From Blattamonas nauphoetae (Eukaryota; Preaxostyla; Oxymonadida), in the NCBI GenBank assembly GCA_033064195.1, contig JARBJD010000005.1:682001-746000 (forward strand): a stretch of 64,000 nt of DNA, in the 5' to 3' direction. This document shows, piece after piece, positions 1 through 12,074 of this stretch. Positions within the stretch are counted from its first letter, which is position 1. The number at the start of each line of letters is the position of its first letter. The translations under genes were made by a program, and so were the position numbers. A model generated the notes under the pieces. It ran no database searches. It saw only the letters and a program-made list of their open reading frames with translations, and was not told the DNA's origin.

Positions 1-2
1 AA

Positions 3-3000
3 GGATCAGATCCTACTCGGAATGTCAAGGAAAGTACTTCTTCACTGCCAAAAGACAAGAAAGAAAGACAATCGAAGACTTCTGGTCGATCAAAGCATCC
101 ATCGATCATCACTAATCCGTACCTCGAAGAACAAGAACGAAAACGAGCTGGACTGGAGAAGCGGAAGAGAATGGAAGAGTATTCTCAGAGAATTGTGACA
201 GATCCTCCACCAGCAACCCCAAAGTACAAGACCAAAGCAAGTCGATCCACATCATCACCATTGATCGACAGAGAGCAGGCACTAATCAATTCAATAGAAA
301 GTCAACGTAAATTGTATGCCGAGAAGGAACAGGAGCTGAGAGATGCAATCCAACAAACATCTGTTCTCTTGTTCCAGATACAAATCATCAATGGCAAGAT
401 TCGTGAAGGGAAATATCGTGTGGAGCGTGAGAAGGAGATTGAAGAGGAGGAAAGAAGGCGCCAATTGCGAGAGGAAAAACGAAAGGAAACTGCGACACGA
501 AAGAACACTGTGGAGGCCCCTCGTCGGAAACTCCCTCGAAAAAAAGTGGCTACAAAGAAAGTTTCAATCAATTACATTGAAGAAGATCCCGATAAAGCGA
601 AGAAAGAAGGAGGAGAACAACCCACTGAAACTATTGTTCCTGTCCCTTTAGAAAACGGGCTCATCACAATTCGGGATGATTCTGAGAAGGAGAAGAGCAC
701 AAAGATGGATAATCGTGGATTACAAGAAGATAAGGATCATCAACAGAGACTCTACAATGAAAATGAAAAAGAATGTCTCAAGGATGACGAAGAAGAGAAA
801 AAGCAGACGGAGGAGGAAGAGAGGATCAGAAATGAGGAGAAAGAGCGAATGCAGCGGGAAGAGGAAGAGAGGCTCCGAAAGGAAGAGGCGAGAGCGGAGG
901 AAGAGCGCCTCTTGAGAGTCGTTGAGGAAGCGAAAAAGAAAGCAGAAGATGAAAAGAAGAAAGAGGAAGAGGAGAGAAGAAGGAAGGAGGAGGAAGAGCG
1001 AGCAAGGGAGGAAGAAGAGGAACGACTTCGAAAGGAACGAGAGGAACAGCAGAGACAAGAGGACGAAAGAATGGCAAAGGAAAAGGCAGAAGAAGAGGCA
1101 CGAATCAGGAAAGAGGAAGAAGACCGAGTGAGGCAAGAAGAGGAGGAGAGGGTGCGAAGAGAGGAAGAGGAGAGAATTCGGAAGGAAGAAGAGGAAAGAG
1201 TGAAGATGGAAGAAGAGCGCCTCTCAAGGGAGAAAGCTGAAGAAGATGAGAGACTGAGAAAGGAAGAAGAGGAAAGGTTGAGAAAGGAGGAAGAAGAGCG
1301 ACTTGCCCGTGAAAGGGTCGAAGAAGAAGAAAGGATGAAACAAGTGGAAGAAGAACGGCAACAAAGAGAAGAGGAAGAACAACTGGCTCGAATGAAAGCA
1401 GAGGAAGAGGAGAGACTGAAGAAGGATGAAGAAGAAAGAGTCGCTCGAGAACAAGCGGAAGAAGAAGATCGGCAGCGACTGAAGGAAGAGGAAAGGATTG
1501 CACGTGACAAGGCGGAGGAGGACGAACGAAAACAGAAAGAAGAGGAAGAGCGACTTGCACAAGAAAAAGAGGCAGAAGCAGAAAGACTCCGAAAGGAAGA
1601 AGAACAACTGGCTCGAATGAAAGCGGAGGAAGAGGAGAGGCTGAGGAAGGAGGAGGAAGAGAGGCTCGCACGGGAGAAAGCGGAACAAGAAGAACAAGCC
1701 AGGAAGGCAGAAGAAGAGGCAAGATTGAGACGAGAGGAAGAAGAGAGACTGAAACAAGCAGAAGAGGAGAGAAGAAGGAAGGAGGAGGAAGAGCGAGCAA
1801 GGGAAGAAGAAGAGGAACGTCTGAGAAAAGAACGAGAGGAACAGCAGAGACAAGAGGACGAAAGAATGACAAAGGAAAAAGCAGAAGAAGAGGCGCGTTT
1901 GAAACAGGAGGAAGAGCGAATGCGCCAAGAAGAACAAGATCGCCTGCAGAGGGAAGAAGATGAACGAATTGCACGCGAAAAGGCAGAGGAAGAACGACTC
2001 AGGAAGGATGAAGAAGAAAAGAAGCGTCAGGAAGAGGAAGACAGACTTGCTCAAGAGAAAGCAGAAGAAGAGGCACGAATCAGGAAAGAGGAAGAAAACC
2101 GAGTGAGGCAAGAGGAAGAGGAGAGACTGAGAAAGGAAGAAGAGGAGAGGGTGCGAAAAGAGGAAGAGGAGAGACTGAGAAAGGAAGAAGAGGAGAGGGT
2201 GCGAAAAGAGGAAGAGGAGAGACTGAGAAAGGAAGAAGAGGAGAGACTGAGAAAGGAAGAAGAGGAGAGACTGAGAAAGGAAGAAGAGGAGAGACTGAGA
2301 AAGGAAGAAGAGGAGAGACTGAGAAAGGAAGAAGAGGAGAGGGTGCGAAAAGAGGAAGAGGAGAGACTGAGAAAGGAAGAAGAGGAGAGACTGAGAAAGG
2401 AAGAAGAGGAGAGGGTGCGAAAAGAGGAAGAGGAGAGACTGAGAAAGGAAGAAGAGGAGAGACTGAGAAAGGAAGAAGAGGAGAGGGTGCGAAAAGAGGA
2501 AGAGGAGAGACTGAGAAAGGAAGAAGAGGAGAGGGTGCGAAAAGAGGAAGAGGAGAGACTGAGAAAGGAAGAAGAGGAGAGGGTGCGAAAAGAGGAAGAG
2601 GAGAGGGTGCGAAAAGAGGAAGAGGAGAGACTGAGAAAGGAAGAAGAGGAGAGACTGAGAAAGGAAGAAGAGGAGAGACTGAGAAAGGAAGAAGAGGAGA
2701 GGGTGCGAAAAGAGGAAGAGGAGAGGGTGCGAAAAGAAGAAGAGGAGAGACTGAGAAAGGAAGAAGAGGAGAGGGTGCGAAAAGAGGAAGAGGAGAGACT
2801 GAGAAAGGAAGAAGAGGAGAGGGTGCGAAAAGAAGAAGAGGAGAGACTGAGAAAGGAAGAAGAGGAGAGACTGAGAAAGGAAGAAGAGGAGAGACTGAGA
2901 AAGGAAGAAGAGGAGAGACTGAGAAAGGAAGAAGAGGAGAGACTGAGAAAGGAAGAAGAGGAGAGACTGAGAAAGGAAGAAGAGGAGAGACTGAGAAAGG

Positions 3001-5875
3001 AAGAAGAGGAGAGACTGAGAAAGGAAGAAGAGGAGAGACTGAGAAAGGAAGAAGAGGAGAGACTGAGAAAGGAAGAAGAGGAGAGGGTGCGAAAAGAAGA
3101 AGAGGAGAGACTGAGAAAGGAAGAAGAGGAGAGACTGAGAAAGGAAGAAGAGGAGAGACTGAGAAAGGAAGAAGAGGAGAGACTGAGAAAGGAAGAAGAG
3201 GAGAGACTGAGAAAGGAAGAAGAGGAGAGACTGAGAAAGGAAGAAGAGGAGAGGGTGCGAAAAGAGGAAGAGGAGAGGGTGCGAAAAGAAGAAGAGGAGA
3301 GACTGAGAAAGGAAGAAGAGGAGAGGGAGCGAAAAGAGGAAGAGGAGAGACTGAGAAAGGAAGAAGAGGAGAGACTGAGAAAGGAAGAAGAGGAGAGGGT
3401 GCGAAAAGAGGAAGAGGAGAGACTGAGAAAGGAAGAAGAGGAGAGACTGAGAAAGGAAGAAGAGGAGAGACTGAGAAAGGAAGAAGAGGAGAGACTGAGA
3501 AAGGAAGAAGAGGAGAGACTGAGAAAGGAAGAAGAGGAGAGGGTGCGAAAAGAGGAAGAGGAGAGACTGAGAAAGGAAGAAGAGGAGAGGGTGCGAAAAG
3601 AGGAAGAGGAGAGGGCGCGAAAAGAGGAAGAGGAGAGGGTGCGAAAAGAAGAAGAGGAAGAGAGGATCCGAAAGGAAGAAGAGGATGAACGACTCAGGAG
3701 AGCTGCCGAAGACCAATCACATGAATCATCAACCGACCAACTCGAGTCTGCCTCAGTCGTCCCCTCCGACTCCTCCCTTCCTCTCGAAACCTCCACCGAG
3801 CCCGTCCCGTCGCCAGACATCTCCTCACCCGCCTCGCCCGCCTCCCACCGCCAGCCGCCCTCGCTCCGACTGAACGTGCTGAACGAGATTCTGTCGACGG
3901 AGCGAACTTACGTCTCGCAACTGTCTGTGTTTGTGTCTGTCTTCGTTGAGCCGTGTCGAAAGCAGAAAGACGAGCTCGGAATCAGCGACGACCAACTCAA
4001 ATCAATCTTCGGCCACGTCTCAATCATCCTCAACACAAACACAGTGCTGCTGTCGGAGCTGACCGAGTGCATCGAGAGGAAGGGCGGCGACACGATCGGG
4101 CCGGTGATCACGCAGATGGCGGCGTATCTGAACTGCTACAAACCGTACGTCAACAACTACCCCCGCGCGATGGCCACGCTCGAACAGGCGAAGAAGAAGA
4201 GCAAGAAGCTGCGCACTTTCTTCAAAACGTGTTCGAACAACCCGAAAAGCGAGAACTTCCCGATTGAGTCGTTCCTGATCCTTCCCGTCCAGCGCCTGCC
4301 GCGGTACAAGATGCTGTTGGAGCAGCTTCTCAAGTACACCGACCGCGAGGACACGCAATACGCTGAGATCGAGAAGGCACTCGCGTCGATTGGGGAGCTG
4401 GCGGAGAGTGTGAACTCGACGTGCTTTGAGAGTGCGGAGAGGATGGGCGTGCTGAACTTCTTCGAGGGGATGAAGAAGTGGCAGCTGAAGCAGGGTGTGG
4501 ACGAGAAAGAGCTGATCGAGGCGGATCTGATCATCACCCCCACTCGCCGTCTGATTGGCAAGATGCCGCTGATTGGATACGTCTCGATTCCGGCGAAGGC
4601 CGACGACGAGTCGAAAGACAGCGCAGACGAGAACAAGATGAAGGGTGTGCTGGCACAAGTGATGAAGAGCCCGATCGCCGTGAAGAAGGACTTCAAGCTG
4701 ATGCTGTACTTCTTCAACGATGCGTTTGCTGTTGTGTCGGAAGAGGTGATCAACCAGCACAAGCACTTCCCCAAGCTCGTCACACAGCAGACTGAGCCGC
4801 TCCTCATTCTTCATTGTTTCTTCCCTCTTCTGTACACCCCCTCACACTCCTTTGTCTCTTCGTTTTCGGCTGTCGTGTTGGCGATGATGCAGGGCCTGCC
4901 ACACAACGCCGCTCACCACACACTCTCAAAAACAAACACAACAACCTTCCCTCTTCTGTTTTCAGTGAACACCAAACACGACGCCATCTTCACCCCATCC
5001 CACCCCACCTTCCGCACCATCCCTCGTCTGAAGCAGACCCTCTTCCGACGAGACTTGGGTGTCATGCAAGTTCGGAACCAGGACGAGCTGGTCGGTACCC
5101 AACACAACATGATTCTGGTTGGAAGCGAGAAGGAACTGACACTCCTCAGAAACAGAATTGTTGAAACAATCAGCTCACTCGACTTCAGCCGACTGTCCCG
5201 CGCTCAGAAAGAGGAGCAGCTTCTGAAAGGCGAAATGGACACACTCCGCCGCAAGAAGGAGACGCTTCTCATTCAGCGAGCACAGACCACATCACTCGAC
5301 GAGCAGACATCCAACACTCTTCTTCTTTATGCAAAGGCCTTCCGTTACTCGCCTGGCTTCGTTCCTGTCTTCTTCTTTGTCATCCCCACAGACAAGACGA
5401 AGGGAAGGCGTGTTGCTGTTGTGGGTGATGTTGCTGAGCTTGGCGAGTGGGATGTCGGAAGGGCGTTTGAGAAGTCCAGAGCGGGTGGGGAGTGTGTTGT
5501 TCTTCGCACAGACCAGCAGTCTTCATTCAAACTGGTTGTGGAAGGTGAGAATGGGATGGAGTGGGAAGACGGCGAAAATAGGACGATGATTGTGTCGAGA
5601 CAGATGGAGAAGAAGGGGATCATCCGATTAAACCTTGTGTTCAATGTGTGCAGTCTTTTTCCTCATTTCTCTCTTTTCTTGCCCTGCAGCATTATGAAGT
5701 GTTTGATGTCAACGACAACTCGTCCAACGCCGACAACAACTGGGCTCTCTTCTTTTATTCTCTTAAGTCTCAAGCTGAGGTCGAGGAGGAGGAACGCATC
5801 CGCCGGCAGCGGGCAGAAATGGAGCAGAAGAGGGAAGCTTACACCGTTGATTTTATTATGGATGACACGTTTTAG
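3..5875 (+). CDS. Dbl-family RhoGEF with giant E/R/K helix, PH-like region and CBM20-like domain (5' partial)
   Basis: The frame is open from base 3, so the true start lies outside the window; the first in-frame ATG is at 171. Counting from 171, residues about 205-1175 are almost entirely E, R, K, L and V. A Dbl-homology domain follows at about 1230-1420 (LNEILSTERTYVSQL near its start; LPVQRLPRYKMLLEQLLKYT is the conserved CR3 helix). Residues about 1430-1690 are PH-like and end in HNMILVGSEKEL. Residues about 1723-1825 resemble a CBM20 starch-binding domain (VAVVGDVAELGEWDVGRAF, then WEDGENR). DH-PH proteins activate Rho GTPases at membranes; the CBM20-like part could bind glucan. A 53-nt intron at 5637-5689 (GTGTTC...GCAG, phase 0) joins IIRLNL to HYEVFDVNDN and moves the stop to 5875. 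The unspliced frame would run to 5918. A pyrimidine-rich stretch ending TTTTCAG at 4965 probably hides another intron whose 5' site I could not fix. Confidence 0.85.
2112..3654 (+). repeat. 21-bp coding tandem repeat (heptad array), about 73 units
   Basis: The 21-bp unit encodes seven residues of the form EEERLRK or EEERVRK. Two nucleotide versions alternate irregularly: one with GAGACTGAGAAAG giving L, one with GAGGGTGCGAAAA giving V. A few units carry A, E or I at that position. The frame never breaks. A looser, older E/R/K repeat extends upstream to about 780. Confidence 0.95.
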
Positions 5876-6243
5876 TCATCCGTCCTTGTTTGATGTGTAT
5901 TTTCTCTCTTTTCCTTAATTGTATCAAGAAATCACTCTATCTACATGAAAAAGGGGGATGGTATCTGATTCAGCAGTTATCCTAGAAAAGAAGAGACAAA
6001 GATGGATCCAACCAAATCATTTTTTTATGAGTTGATGTTCCCATCTCAAGCACACTCGACCCTTTCAAGCACATTCGGAACTGGTTCCACCACAGATGGA
6101 CTGGTTTGTCTCTTCTCTGACACATATCAATAAACTCACGCGCGTTTTTCTTGAGATCCGTTCTCGTTCATTTTTCAATCCTTTCAATAACTTTATGTCT
6201 CTTCTCAATGATTGTCACTCATCTTGCAATGCTTTGCTTTCAG
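5876..6243. other. Intergenic, possible upstream exon
   Basis: AT-rich spacer between two plus-strand genes. An ATG at 6002 opens a short frame. A GTTTGTCTC site near 6105 and the TTTCAG before 6244 could form an intron, but the joined frame was not convincing. No other signal was seen. Confidence 0.3.
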
Positions 6244-8102
6244 ATGGAAGAATTCAGGAGATGTGGAAGTGAGTTCAAGAATGGCGATGAAACTATCCAA
6301 TTCAAGATTGCTCATTCTGTGTTCAACATTCTCACGTCAGGTCTGTCACATGATTTCATTCTGATTTTTTGATTGTTTACGCTCATTTTCTTTTGATTTG
6401 GATCATTCATTTTCCTTCATTGTGGGGTTTTAGAATCATCGAAAATGAAAGAACGAAGTGAGATTGGAATTCGGAGTGGATTGCTGGAGATATTTTCAGA
6501 ACGACTTTCTTCGGATTGTCCATCCACCCTTTCTGTCTGTCCCTCATCTTCTCTCGATATGATGATATTTCTCATTCGTTTTCTCTTCGACGATTTTCAG
6601 GTAATTTTGTCCAGTCTGATTGTGGTGATGGCGGAATCGGTGTCAGATGGAAGACAGAGACTTCGGAATGACTTGATTCCTTCCCTTCTTGCCCTCACAT
6701 CTGTTTGTTCCACCCTTTCTTCATTTCATCTCTTTCTCCTTCTTTATCCTCATCCCGCTGTTGTTTGGATGATCAGCATGCAGACAGTTCGTTGTCGACA
6801 CCAGCCACACTCTCGATCGGGTCTGGTCTCTTTTCTCTTCTTCATCATTCTCTCATCTCTTCTCTCTCCTTTCTCTCTCATTTTGTATTGATTTGTGTTT
6901 GGAGTCTTCTGCTTGGTGGAAGTCATTCGTCGATTGAACTGGAGGGAGTGTTGAGTTCAGGAATTGTGGAGCAACTTTGCACTCAAATCGAAAGCGAACC
7001 TTGCGAAGGGGATCATCTCCCAGCACTCCATGTTTTGGACCGATTGTGCTCAGGATTGAGCGAAGTGATCGAAAATCACAAGTTGACAATGGCTGACCAG
7101 AAAAACGAAGAATCAAAGGAATACCAGTTCTCACTGACTCGTCAGTGTGGATTCGCGCTGTCTCGAATCGAACAAGGAGTTCGAAGACTGGAGAAGAGAG
7201 TTGGCGGACAAGTAAAGTGTGACGAGAAGACACGAAACATCCAAAAAGAAGTTGGAGGAATGATTGTTCGATATTTCCGATCATCGAATCTCTCGTCGGA
7301 AAAAGAGATTGGAGAGATTGGGATTGACTTGACAACTGTTCGAAGGGAGATGGAAGACAAAATTAGAGAGATGGAAGCAGAAATGACAAAGTTACGAGAG
7401 GAAGTGGAGACGGCGAGGAGAGAGAGAGAAGAGATGAAGACGATTCATGAAAAATGGATTGAAGAAGGACGACAGAGGGATGAAGAGAAGAAGAGAGAAG
7501 CAGAAAGGAAGAGAATAGAAGCAGAAGAGCGACGAAGGAATGTGAAGGAAGGAGCTGCAGCAATCGAAGTGTTCCAACAAAACAAGATCACTCTTTCTGG
7601 AAATGTGTTCACCAAAAGCGTCACTGATTGGTCGTCCATCTTCTCGCTCTCTTTCGGACCAGTCGTTGTTCGACTCACATTGGTGATCAGGAACTGCATC
7701 ATTTCCAATTGCCTTGTTGGTCTGATTGCTCCAGACATGGTTGAACAGGCCAATTCGCATCAAGGTTACTTCTCAAATCTCAAAAGAGCGGCAAGTTGGT
7801 CCCTCTCCCCCGCTTGTCTATTTGCGCAACAAAATTGCAAATACAACCACCAAGGATCAGCATGCAAAGCAATGGCAGTTGGACAGCGAGTTGTGTTGGA
7901 GGCAGATGGACGGGAAGGAAAGAGAACACTTCGACTGTCACAGGATGGAGAGTTACAGCCAACTTTATTCTCAAACATTCCTGTTCCGTTCAGATTTGGC
8001 ATTGAAATGTACGCAACAGGTGCTTCTGTTGATATTGTGTCCACAGAAGTGTTGGGAGAGGCGTCGATGGTTGGAGTGAGTTTGGAAGTTGTGATGGACT
8101 AA
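6244..8102 (+). CDS. ARM/HEAT-like, coiled-coil, SPRY-like protein
   Basis: This is a multi-exon gene. The first clear exon, 6244-6340, encodes MEEFRRCGSEFKNGDE. A 93-nt intron at 6341-6433 (GTCTGT...TTTTAG, phase 1) joins LTS to ESSKMKERSEIG. Further introns lie within about 6480-6910, where T-rich stretches interrupt helical segments such as VILSSLIVVMAESVSDG. From about 6912 one exon runs to the stop: helical region, a coiled coil rich in E, K and R at about 7330-7550, then a beta-rich C-terminal domain (GQRVVLEADGREGKRTLRL; FSNIPVPFRFGIEMYA). That domain matches the end of the gene at 35435-36807 (IGQTAAIRVNMTTREARLF; FTDIPSPLCLAI), which I read as a SPRY-like fold. Function unknown; probably a scaffold. 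The exact start and two internal splice sites are uncertain. Confidence 0.65.
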
Positions 8103-8833
8103 TCAGAGCTCTTCCCTCCACACACTCGCAATCACTTCACTCATCGTCATCCCCTTCCACTTATTCAATCCAACACCCATAGTCTTATTGAGAGGTGAAA
8201 TGCTGCGTAGCAGCTATAGTAATCACAAAGGAGAACAGAATCAACTCTATGATGAATCAGGATCATTCCATCACTCTTCAATCTTCCCACCGTGCTCTTA
8301 TCAATATATCCGATTTTTTCCGGCAACATGCAACTTGGTCGGACAGACCTATTCAGTCAATGAGTGATTGTACCGGTGATTTTCTAGGAAATAAGGAGAA
8401 TCGAAGCGATTAGAGATTCGGAAAAACTTCATTTTCTCAAAATTTCTGATAGTGAATTAGGGCGATCTTGACAAAGAACACCTATTCCTTTAATATCAAG
8501 TCTTGGAACTTTCTAGAGGTCTATACATTTCTGAGATTTCCTATTTTAGATTTCATGGTTTGATCCGACCCTTATTTTTATGATTCACTCCGAGGTTTCT
8601 GTGCTTTTTTTCGGAATCCTAGAGCAACATATCTTCCCTAGAAAGATATTAATAGTGTGTTTTTGACTGTTAGAGTCCTTTTTGATCTGTCCCGCCAAGT
8701 TGCAGTTTGCCTTTTTTCCTTATATTCTAATAACTTCGCTCCACCTCACTTCAAGCTTGTCAATTTGATGATAGATCATAACCATTCTTTCGTTTTTATC
8801 TTCATTCTCAGTTTATATACCGAATAGATCGCA
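8103..8833. other. Intergenic, AT-rich
   Basis: About 730 bp with a short, unconvincing 72-codon frame at 8195. The stretch TTTATATACC just before the ATG at 8834 could be a core promoter element. No RNA gene or TIR was recognised. Confidence 0.4.
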
Positions 8834-9643
8834 ATGAGCACTATTACAACATCCAAGTCACTCGACCCACTTCGTGTCTCTCGTTGCCAACACCCAAATT
8901 CAGTGTCGCAATCACCTCAGCCACAGAAACCGAACTCCCTTCTCATTTCGGAGAACGAAAAAAATTCACGGGCTGTGCGACCCCTTACTCGCCATATTTC
9001 TTCCCCGTTGATTTTGGGACATTCTACAGAACATCCAGAGCATTCAAACTCATCGGATACCGCTGACTATTCGAACGCTGACAACTGTCATGTCAACGAC
9101 GAAAAACCGAATGAAAATGATCGGAATGTTCCCCTATTAGCCAATAGAGCATTGTATCTTTCTTCTCTTGCTTGTGAAGGCAAAACTGTCAATGTCTCAC
9201 CAGATCCCAATGATGACAACGAATCACTTGATACTTGGATTCCTCTTGAACTCGAGCAAGATTTAGAAATCACTAATATGGAGAGCCTGGCGCCTTTGAC
9301 AAACTATTTATCTACCTTTCTGTACCCATCAATCTTCAACCCAGGGGAAAACGTTTCCACGATCGTCCCTTCGTCTCTTCCGAAAGATGTTATTTTGACC
9401 ACCCCCGGCCACAATGGTGGAGAAGACACTGTTGTTGTTCGGTCTATGGCCCATTTCTCTCAGATGAGACGATGGTACAAATCGAAAACCACACCCTGTT
9501 CGCACGTCACCCACTCAGACTGCCCTTACGGCAAACTGTGCTGGTTTGTTCATACGGATGAACAGTACATGAAGGACGTTCTCCTTCAGTCTGACACACG
9601 GAAATGCGTTGGGGAAAGATTGCGGGTCTTTCTTGGCCTCTAG
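8834..9643 (+). CDS. CCCH zinc-finger protein
   Basis: A 269-aa single-exon gene starting at the ATG at 8834 and ending in TAG. The first 200 residues are low complexity (S, N, P and D/E rich). Near the C terminus one CCCH finger is visible, with spacing C-x7-C-x5-C-x3-H (TPCSHVTHSDCPYGKLCWFVH, split here as TPCSHVTHSDC then PYGKLCWFVH), about residues 222-242. This type usually binds RNA and acts in mRNA turnover or localisation. One finger is less than the tandem pair of TTP-type proteins. It lies alone between long non-coding stretches. Confidence 0.7.
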   Translation: MSTITTSKSLDPLRVSRCQHPNSVSQSPQPQKPNSLLISENEKNSRAVRPLTRHISSPLILGHSTEHPEHSNSSDTADYSNADNCHVNDEKPNENDRNVPLLANRALYLSSLACEGKTVNVSPDPNDDNESLDTWIPLELEQDLEITNMESLAPLTNYLSTFLYPSIFNPGENVSTIVPSSLPKDVILTTPGHNGGEDTVVVRSMAHFSQMRRWYKSKTTPCSHVTHSDCPYGKLCWFVHTDEQYMKDVLLQSDTRKCVGERLRVFLGL

Positions 9644-12074
9644 ATGCAGTCTGCTGTCTGCTATGGGCAGCTCTGCTCTCATTGCTTTTTTATAAGATTT
9701 TGTTTCGATAGTGTGCCTCTCACTGACCATTTGGGTCTTCACCAGTGACTCGACGACTCAAATTCCTCATTCTGGAATTTCAGGCAACTAAGCCGGAATT
9801 TCCAGCGGCCTGTCATAAACTCTTGCTCATTGCACCCTTTTCTGCTTTATTTTCCATTTTTTGTCAAAATCAGTGATCCAAGGAAACGAGAGGGAGAAAT
9901 TATACTTGATCGCATAACTTCCAGAGATGACATCTCACGGATTGCTTTCAAATTCACGTATTGTGTTAAAAAAAGGAGAATAAAAACATGATGATGGAAA
10001 TGGAGGACACAGGTTATTATTGATGGAAGCATGACTCTCCAGACTATAACACCTTCTATTTTTCATCTTGAACGAGCTTGACTTATATTTTTTATGATGA
10101 TACACAATTCTATCTCCGTCATGATCAAACCCATTGATTGACATCGTCCAACTATTCTCCCAAGGGAACTTTCACTTCACACTGGGGGTTGGGAGACGTT
10201 AATCCAACTGAACCAATTGTTTTGCTCTCACAATCGATTCTTTCGATCATCTTTCGAGGACGTACTGCAAGAATATGTCACCCAATATTCAATCTGTGAA
10301 AAGAGATTGAGTGTTCAGCCGAGTCCATGGGTTGAAAAACAATGATAATGACAGAGTTTCGACTGAAGTGAAGCAGATGAGACTAAAAGAAGAGGAGAAT
10401 CTATCAGATCAATCGCCAATGTCTGACAATCACTGTTTTCACACTTGTGGTGGATCGTTGGGCTGATTCCATTGTTCAGTTTTCCTTCTGTATCACCATA
10501 AATCGAGATTTTTTCTGAGCAATATTGTTCTGGTGAGTAAATCATTCCACAAAACTTTTGGAGCTAAAGACCCATTATTGGGTCCTGTAGCCTCAGACAG
10601 CAGAGTACACTCAAAAATCATATACTTTTCGACGTCACATGTCCAAAACCAATCATCCGTTTTGAACCAAATAAAGGGCATTCTATTCGTAAAAACCTCA
10701 AAAAACGATATTTTCGAAAATAGATGAAAAATTTTGCCTCTGTGAGTATTTTCGAGAAAAAATGGGTTTTTCGACTTTTATCCAGATACCCACAATTTTT
10801 TCCTATTTTTGTCTAAAATGTTCGAATCATCAAAAAAAGTATCTGGAAAAAGTTTCATGCCAATTGATTCACTGGTTGCTGAGATATTGACAATATGAAT
10901 TTAGAAATGTGACACTTTTCAAGTACATGGCTGTTTTCTCAAAGAGTAGCAGGAGATTTTATTCAACATTTTATTTTTGTCTTAGTTGGACAATGTTCAT
11001 CAGATTCTGGGAAAATCTCGTTTTATTGCGGTTTAATAAATTTCTGCACTTTTGTGACGGTACTATGTTTGAAGACCTCATTTCGAATCTCTACTCATCA
11101 CACAGTCGAAACAGTCATTCTCAATGATTGCTTGTCGATACCAGTCAACTTGGTTCTCATGTTTCCATACTCAACACAAACACAAGGAACGAATCTCGTT
11201 TTCAGATTCGGGCCTCTGAACTTGTAAATTCAATTATCCCAAACACCCAGAATTTTTTGTCAATATTACGATAAAATGTACGTTTCACCAAAAAAATGTT
11301 TCTGTGAAAAATTTCATCTAAATCGATACATTGGTTGTTGAGATATTGCCTAAATGTTTTGTTTCATTGAGCAATATTGATTTTTCCAGAAAAAGAGCCG
11401 AAGTGGTGACATGGGACATCTTGGTGACACCGCTATCAAAGACAAACAAGTAATTTCTCTTCCCAAGCAATTTGACTAAGCCAAAAACAACAATTTTTCA
11501 CATCATGTTAAAGACCCACATTTTTTGCTGTTTTTTTCCGAAAAGATTTTTCATCAAAAACACTTCACACCAACATGAGAAAACCATAGTTTAACTCAAA
11601 ACAAAAAATGTCTGTTGAAGTGACAATAACACATATCTTCTTCAGGAGAGAGGAAATTTAGATCATCTGTTCCTCCACTGAGAACTGATTGCTCCCTCTC
11701 CTCGTGAATACACCAATGACTTTCACTGGTTCTGAGAATTCAAAATTTACCACCATCTGTCAGATTACTGATAAAATGGGTGTGAACGAACCTGGGTGAA
11801 CTATTTCAAAACTCGTTTCCTTCTCTATGGAAGTCAACACTCATCAAAAATAAGTTGCTTCGACTCTGCATTGTTTTCATCAACATAAATCAAATCATAA
11901 TAAGATATCGCCCAGATATCCCTCGAAGTCTCCAATCCAAAAAAAGAATTGGTCCGATCGATTTTTCAAGGTCATGCACAACTCATCCACAAATGAGACT
12001 CCAGTTCACATCTGTCATTCTCGACGATTGATGGGTTGATCGAGAACACTGAGAATTCGGAGGTGAAATAACGG
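9644..12074. other. Long AT-rich intergenic region with a diverged repeat pair
   Basis: About 2.4 kb with only short random frames. Two related stretches occur at about 10787-10895 and 11241-11357. Each begins ACCCA(C/G)AATTTTTT and ends TTGGTTG(C/T)TGAGATATTG or a close variant, with an A-rich CAAAAAAA core between. They look like old copies of one element. No coding capacity was recognised. Confidence 0.5.

Noticed and set aside
1224-3716. An 830-codon minus-strand frame (and a 589-codon one at 2051-3820)
   Set aside because: Both are antisense reflections of the 21-bp repeat. An array whose unit is a multiple of three keeps all frames without stops open.
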